Assembly (NCBI GenBank): GCA_025890175.1
Contig: JANPYM010000002.1
Location: 1,440,091 to 1,504,090, forward strand
DNA: 64,000 bases
Source: Ciborinia camelliae
Taxonomy: Eukaryota; Ascomycota; Leotiomycetes; Helotiales; Sclerotiniaceae
Reading direction: 5' to 3'
Position numbers and translations under genes: made by a program. The notes beneath the pieces were generated by a model, which did not search any database, was not told where the DNA came from, and saw only the letters and a list, made by a program, of their open reading frames with translations. Shown in pieces: positions 58,126 through 64,000 of the stretch. Within the stretch, counting starts at the first letter, position 1. The number at the start of each line of letters is the position of its first letter.

Positions 58126-60603
58126 TCGGTTTGGAGTCATGAAATAAACGGGCCGTTATAGATGGTAACAAAGATGCAACAAGAATTTCATGGCAAAATG
58201 CTCTAGATTTGGCACCTTTACTTTGTCTTAGAGCTTGACCTAATAGATTTCAGCTGGATTGGAGGAGGCTAGGATAGAGGGTACGCTTTAAGAACAATCA
58301 TTGGTGTTTGGAGGATTTCTATTATGCTGTTTGACTGAGCATTGAAGCTGAGAGGACATAGTTATCGCTTTAAGGAAGTGGTTTCATGTCAGTCCTCAAA
58401 TGGAGTTAGGGTTAATGATTGGGAAGAGTTCCATATGGAGGAATTTTCTATGAGTTATGGATGCCATTTACGAATTATATAGTATAGGTCTCTTCCGTAT
58501 ATATATAGGTATATATACTCAATCAAAAGACCAAATTCCAGACCCCAATGAAATCAACTGCAAACCTTCCCTTCACTCCTAATCAACCTACTTTACTGAA
58601 TAATTATGCACTTTACAAATCAAAAGTAAAGATTCAAGGTCCAAGGTATATTATAGGGTTTCGTCATCTGATGTCAATCAGCTGAGGCGGAGAAATACCT
58701 CGGGAGGGCGCGAATTACCCTGTCAGGAACGAATGGCTTCGAACCTACTACTAACTACTAGGTAGTCCGGCCTAATTTTTAGTCTTTAGAAGATTGGGCT
58801 ATCTTTTAGCTCCCGTCAAGCCACATTGGAAAAATGTTAACAGAATATCCGACGGACGATTCGTGATTCCGGAGAGGAACACCCGAGGTTCGTTGATGCG
58901 ATGATCTGCAGGTGCTATCCATGAAATGCTCTCTATGACCAAAACTCTCATTTTATTTTGGGGGATGTGTGTGCACGAGAACTATTGGAGCCTTCAGATA
59001 CTTTGTGGAATTGCACAACTAAAAATCTCGAGATGGATAATCAGTCTATACTTCACATACGTATGGAAGTAATGTAATTTTAGAAGTTATTCTCGTATTT
59101 TCCATTCACAAACGAAATGTCACAATGCTACCAGGCTTCAACGGCTGAATAATCCACGATACATCATACCTACCACCTACCCCTCGAGAACTTTTCAAAC
59201 AGGAAGGTGGCTACCCTCTTTTAAATTTTCAATATTCAAAGTAAGTGTAGGTAACCTAAGCATAGCATTACCCCTCACTAAGGCTGAATACTATCATCTG
59301 ACGCACACACATCAATATATATAAGCACCAAACTTTTATCCATCTGCACTGAAACGCACCAAATCATATATTGAGCTAAAGTCATGGTATCCAAAAATAA
59401 AGTATATGCTGTGGAATGGGAAAACCCGTCGAAGAACTACTCCTATAGGGCTGTCAGTGCCATGAGGCTCTTGGTTTGGGGCTGTGTAAAGCCTAGGTAT
59501 CAGGACTGATTAGCGATTTGAGTGCAGTGGCGGGGCAATGTGGGGGATATATATACCTATATATATCCCTATAGATACGCTGAAAGGCACCCAAATATAC
59601 GTAAATGTAACCTCATCAATACCGACCGTAGATGCTTTTATTGTGAGATTCAATTGCAACCCCAAGACCAAGAAAGGAAATTCATGACATAATTTGGTTG
59701 AAAAGATAGATAACTATCGCGCCAATTCGGAGATGTGGAAGGACTCGCGCGGTAGTGCGAGTATAATACTACGTGGGGGACAAAACTGTTTGTACTCGGC
59801 CACCAAACATTTTCGTATCGGTTGGTGCTCACTTGAGTACAGTATCGAATCTGGAAATACTTTCGATTGGGCAAAATCCGAGCAATTATCGATGAATGTT
59901 GGTTGGCATCTACGGTAGAACTGATCGTGCCCCTCCATATTGTGTCCCATATCTCTACGGTCTGACAACGCAAACCACGTTTCCACCACGAAAGCAAATC
60001 TTGGTGACACCATTGTACCACGATATGAATTCTTTATCGTGGCATTAACCTTATTCTTGGAGATAGGGTTGTTCGTTATCTGTTTGTCTATTATCATGGG
60101 TATGGATATTGGATCGCATGCTGAGGGGTGGCGCAGCTGCAGCGTTTGCAGCTCATCCAGTGATGATGGCTCGCTTCAGCTTCGTGCACAGGGGCCTGAT
60201 TGACAGTTCTTACTTGCGTGCGTCTTACATGACACCATCTTCTTTAATGAGGGGTAGGTCTCTATGAGGTTCTTCTGTATCTTCATCGTCAGAAAAATCC
60301 TTCAAGATGACATGGTGGTAGTGGGGTTGAAGAAATGAATACTTGTAGCTATTTTCGGATCCACACATCTCAGGGTAAATGTCATGATGGCTCATGATGA
60401 AGGACCCGATCAGACATTCACGATGAAGTTAAATACTTCATGATGAAAGGTGGGTATCTGGATGTTTGAAAGTTTGTCTACATCCATTCTTGTTGTACTC
60501 TGTTGGTATATTCCACATATTTCTTACTCTGTTCAAGTGCTGTGCCTTGCGATCGATCCACATCCACAGATCTTCTACCTTTTGGTATCCAACCGCAGAA
60601 AAT
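58126..60603. other. 2.5-kb intergenic region, no gene recognised
   Basis: Small frames at 59650-60200 on both strands overlap one another and have no recognisable domain. TATATATA-rich stretches at 58495-58520 and 59545-59570. The frame upstream of the MFS gene is open from 60466 but lacks an ATG. Confidence 0.5.
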
Positions 60604-62584
60604 ATGTATACATCGTTGGCAGGTAGCGGGAATTCCGAGACCCATCTATCTACCAATATATTGGAGTCGGAAGAATATACTTCACAATATGGCCGGGCGT
60701 CTTCGCCAGAACGATCACTTATTGCAAACGAAGAGTCGACGACCACTTTAAGTCCATCGCCAGGAAGGGTATCACCCGAATCAACAAGTATCGACTTGGA
60801 AAAGTCGGATATGCCGCCAATTGATCCCAATTCAAAGAAAAGAGGATGGAGATTCTTCGGAAGTTTTGCATGTTTGGCAATCTTGAACTTCGTTTGTGCC
60901 ATCGATGCGACGATTCTTTCTGTGGCTTTACCTGTGAGATTATTTACATTTTACTTCTTATATCCATGTCTTGACTACTTGAAACTGACATTGATGAATG
61001 AAGACAATTGCGACAAGTTTACATGCCACTGCAATCCAAGCTTTTTGGTGCGGTACATCATTCCTCCTATGTTCTACCGTCTTTCAGCCAACATGGGCAG
61101 CTTTTTCCCATATCATTGGCCGAAAATCGGTGCTATTGACCGCATTGTTTCTCTTCTCCGTCGGCACAATACTTTGCTCTGTTGCCAAGAATATTGAGCT
61201 TCTCTTGGTAGGAAGGTGCATTCAAGGTATTGGAGGAGGTGGTCTCGTAGGTTTGACTTATGTCCTTCTTGCTGATATGGTCACCCTACGTGAGCGTGGT
61301 AAATGGATGTCAGTCATATCTCTTCAATGGGCAATTGGATCGGTCATTGGTCCTGTGATTGGTGGTGCTTTTGCAGAAAAGCTTTCATGGCGATGGATCT
61401 TTTGGTTGAATATTCCCTTTTGCGTCATCAGTGCTGTTGGTATTCCGATTTGTCTGAAGTTAAACATCAAGGAAGGTTCTATGTGGACTAAGCTCAAGGC
61501 TTTTGATTGGCTTGGATCGTTCTTATTTATTGCTTCTACCACTAGTATTTTAATTCCTGTTACTTGGGTAAGTTAATTCGGCATCAACTCTGTTCTTCTA
61601 ATGTTAACATTTAACTAGGGAGGTGTCATGTATTCCTGGGATTCCGTACACACACTCGTACCACTCCTCATCGGTGTTGGTGGTCTCATCTCCTTCCTCC
61701 TTTACTCCATCTTCCGAAAAGGTGACCCATTAATCCGACGCTCTCTCTTCAACTCCCCTACCGCAATTGTCGCTTACTTTGGAACTCTCGTCCACGGTAT
61801 CTGTGTCTGGTCGGTTCTCTTCTATATGCCCCTATACTTTGAAGTCGCCAAAAACTACACGCCTATTCAATCCGGTGTCGATCTGTTCCCAATGACATTC
61901 ACCACCGCACCAGCCGCCGTAGTAGTCGGTCTCATCATCGCCAAAACGGGTCGCTACCGTCCATCGATCTGGGTAGGATGGGCCATCTCCACCTTAGGAC
62001 TCGGTCTCCTCGTCCTCCTCCAGGAATCCACATCAACGATATCCTGGATATTCATCAATCTCATCCCAGGCATTGGAGTAGGTAGTCTCTTCTCCGCTCA
62101 GGGCTTCGCGGCACAAGCATCAGCTAGCAACGCCGATCTTCCCTTCGCCGGAGCTATGTACTCCTTCTTTCGAGCGTTTGGTCAAACAATTGGTGTGGCA
62201 ATCTCTGGAGTCATATTCCAGAATGCATTTCAAAACAAGATTCTCAAAACAGCATACGCCATCTACGCAAATGAATGGTCAAAGGACGCATCCGCATTTG
62301 TTCAAATTGTGAAAGCATGGCCAGATACTGGTGCCGAGGGAGAAATGAAACAAGTTGTTATTGGCGCCTATGTTGAGAGTTTGAGAATGGTATGGATTGT
62401 TATGTGTGCATTATCTGGATTGGCGTTTGTCACTAGTTTGGTGTTTACAAAGGAGATTGATATGAGTAGAGAGTTGGAAACTGATCAGGGGTTTGATTAT
62501 GGATATACGGAGAGAAAGGGGAGAGAGAGTGGCAGGACTATTGTTCCTATTACGCCGCAGCATCATGGGGAGATGGTGGTTTAA
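60604..62584 (+). CDS. MFS drug:H+ antiporter, DHA2 (14-TM) type
   Basis: Exons 60604-60933, 61004-61567 and 61619-62584, 619 aa; introns 70 and 51 bp, all phase 0. A Ser/Thr-rich cytosolic N-terminus (about 80 residues), then CAIDATILSVALP joined to TIATSLHATAIQAFWCGTSF, the classic DHA2 TM1 motif (DxTIVnvALP type). IGRKSVLL is the TM2-3 loop, CIQGIGGGGLVGL follows, and WAIGSVIGPVIGGAF is antiporter motif C. WRWIFWLNIPF confirms 14-TM DHA2 carriers. The second splice gives VTWGGVMYSW. DHA2 carriers export toxic or secondary metabolites and amino acids; the substrate here is unknown. ATG 60604 (MYTSLAG) is the first in-frame methionine. Confidence 0.92.
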
Positions 62585-64000
62585 TGGTTGGATGTGGTGA
62601 GGTTATAATTTATGGTATATAGTATATGTTACTTGGTCTGTTGGTCTGTATTTATGTTGGAAAGGGAAGCGCATTTGGTATATATCCTCGCATTAATGGG
62701 ATGGTAAAAGGACTTGGGAGATACCCTCATTTGTAACGATTGTTTTGATCACTCCATACATAGCATACCTATCTTTGAATCGCATGATATAATTTAGGGT
62801 TCGAATCCCACTGTCATCATTAATTGTCTTCTTTTTGAGGACTTTTTTTATACGCTTTTATTTTTTTTATTTTTATTTTTTTTTGACAATTTCGAGATTT
62901 TGGAAGATGGATTTCTAGAAAATGTAGACGAGAATGAGTGGAGCAGCAGCCCCAGCCAGCAGAAAGGTTCATACGGCGCCTACGGTAAGTGATAAACTCA
63001 CGCTCTTAAAACGCCAAAAAGACGCGGGCGTGAGCTTAATTGAAAGTTTGAAATATAGAACCGATTCGGGTCAAAAATGAAATCTCAAAAAAAAAAAGCT
63101 TTAAGCCTTACCCTTCCTACCCTCTTACTAGCTTTTCCGAATCGATTCGGGTTGTTCGAGAGCCGATTCGGGTGGGAAAAGCTAGTAGAAAGTCAAGAAG
63201 GGCAAGAAGGGCAGGAAGGGTAGGACAAGCTTTAGGTAGCTTTATATATTTTATTTTAGGACCGAACGAATCGGTTATATAATTAAAATATTCACTTAAA
63301 CTGACGCTCGTGTTCGTCACAACATACCTATACTTACTATTAACCTAAAGAGATGCTATTTCTGGTGTCATGAAATAGGTCACTCGCACATCGATCAATG
63401 TGCAGCAACAGAAAAGGTCGGAATCATACCTAGAGTGGCTGCTGATCCAGCTTTGATCGGAATGGAATGAGTATGCTCTGCTCATGTACCATTTTGACAT
63501 ATGCAGTCAGGCCTTTTATACTACCTAGGTACATAGCAATCCTGAGAGCAAATCAAACATGATGAAATGCGAAACAATCTCAATCAGACATACTAGTGAG
63601 GCACAAAGCTTTCTATCACTGAAGGATACTTCAAAAGAGAAGGAATCACTGATCTATGGAGACTGTTTAGTGGGAGTGGATATTTTTTGTAGACCTACAT
63701 GACGAAGAGCACTAAATCACTTGATGCATCTTTTAATCCAATTCAATCCTACCTGCTACCAACTTACTCCAATCATGCTCGATTCCACTTTCAATATTAG
63801 GGATAGGACCCATTGGGGTAATAGCCTTTGGATTGATGCCCGCATGGCTCTTTGTGTACTGGGTATCGTTAGAGTCCAAGTATCATGGATGTTACGGACT
63901 ACTCACATTCTCCTTGATATGTTTGAAATCAGTAGTTTCCTTGAACCCCTCTACTTCCCAATATAGATTCTTCAACCACACATTCAATACCGGATAATCA
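62585..64000. other. Intergenic to right edge, with foldback element
   Basis: Contains a B-box-like T-arm (GGGTTCGAATCCCAC, 62798-62812), T-rich runs at 62845-62885 and the foldback element 63054-63282. No gene recognised. The right edge falls in apparently non-coding DNA. Confidence 0.5.
63054..63282. mobile_element. MITE-like foldback element
   Basis: About 229 bp. Imperfect terminal inverted repeats: TATAGAACCGATTCGG at the left (63054) and CCGAACGAATCGGTTATA at the right (63262-63279), sharing ACCGATTCG. Inside is a strong hairpin: TTACTAGCTTTTCC (63125-63138) against GGAAAAGCTAGTAG (63175-63188), extended by pyrimidine-rich and purine-rich flanks. CGATTCGGGT occurs three times. No ORF. 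A TA target duplication is plausible but not certain. Confidence 0.5.

Noticed and set aside
59650..60203. Overlapping 74-127-codon frames before the DHA2 gene
   Set aside because: Frames on both strands over the same DNA, none with recognised motif.

Overview
The window reads as nuclear DNA of a filamentous ascomycete. Genes are interrupted by short introns of 46 to about 210 bp with GTRNGT-like donors and CTAAC/CTGAC-type branch points. Gene density is moderate and intergenic DNA is AT-rich and full of microsatellites. Protein content (SRPK kinase, Brl1/Brr6, Iws1, SREBP-type bHLH, SUR7 family, DHA2 transporters, 'DNase1-like' secreted proteins) fits Pezizomycotina. A Leotiomycete, possibly Sclerotiniaceae, is my impression, not something the sequence proves. 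All intron/exon models were derived by hand from splice signals and frame continuity.

Layout. 1-12.4 kb is mostly conserved sequence: a 5'-truncated kelch-repeat gene, a FAD monooxygenase gene broken by a stop and a 4-bp duplication, an SRPK-type kinase with a repeat-rich leader, and the divergent pair Brl1/Brr6 and Iws1. 14.3-15.8 kb holds an SREBP-type bHLH-zip regulator. 15.8-22.8 kb is nearly gene-free and carries only a tRNA-Val(AAC) with an odd T-loop, an intron-containing tRNA-Arg(UCU) and a possible LTR-like element. 22.9-26.2 kb has a SUR7-family membrane protein and a GNAT acetyltransferase. 26.2-29.9 kb is repeat-rich non-coding DNA. An MFS transporter (29.9-31.7) and two related small secreted proteins (33.1-35.8) follow.

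38.3-58.1 kb is the most interesting part. Five membrane-anchored or integral-membrane proteins of glycan type lie here: an SGNH-like type II protein, a divergently transcribed type II glycosyltransferase-like protein, an O-fucosyltransferase-like type II protein, an acyltransferase-3 protein and a GT32 (Och1-like) glycosyltransferase. Between them sit four cysteine-rich zinc-ribbon-like proteins of two families, one of which has gained a ten-unit (LLVG) hydrophobic tail from a 12-bp minisatellite. Together they could make and decorate (glycosylate, acylate, deacylate) a surface glycan, but this is inference from family and proximity. The right end carries a DHA2 MFS exporter and a MITE-like foldback element.
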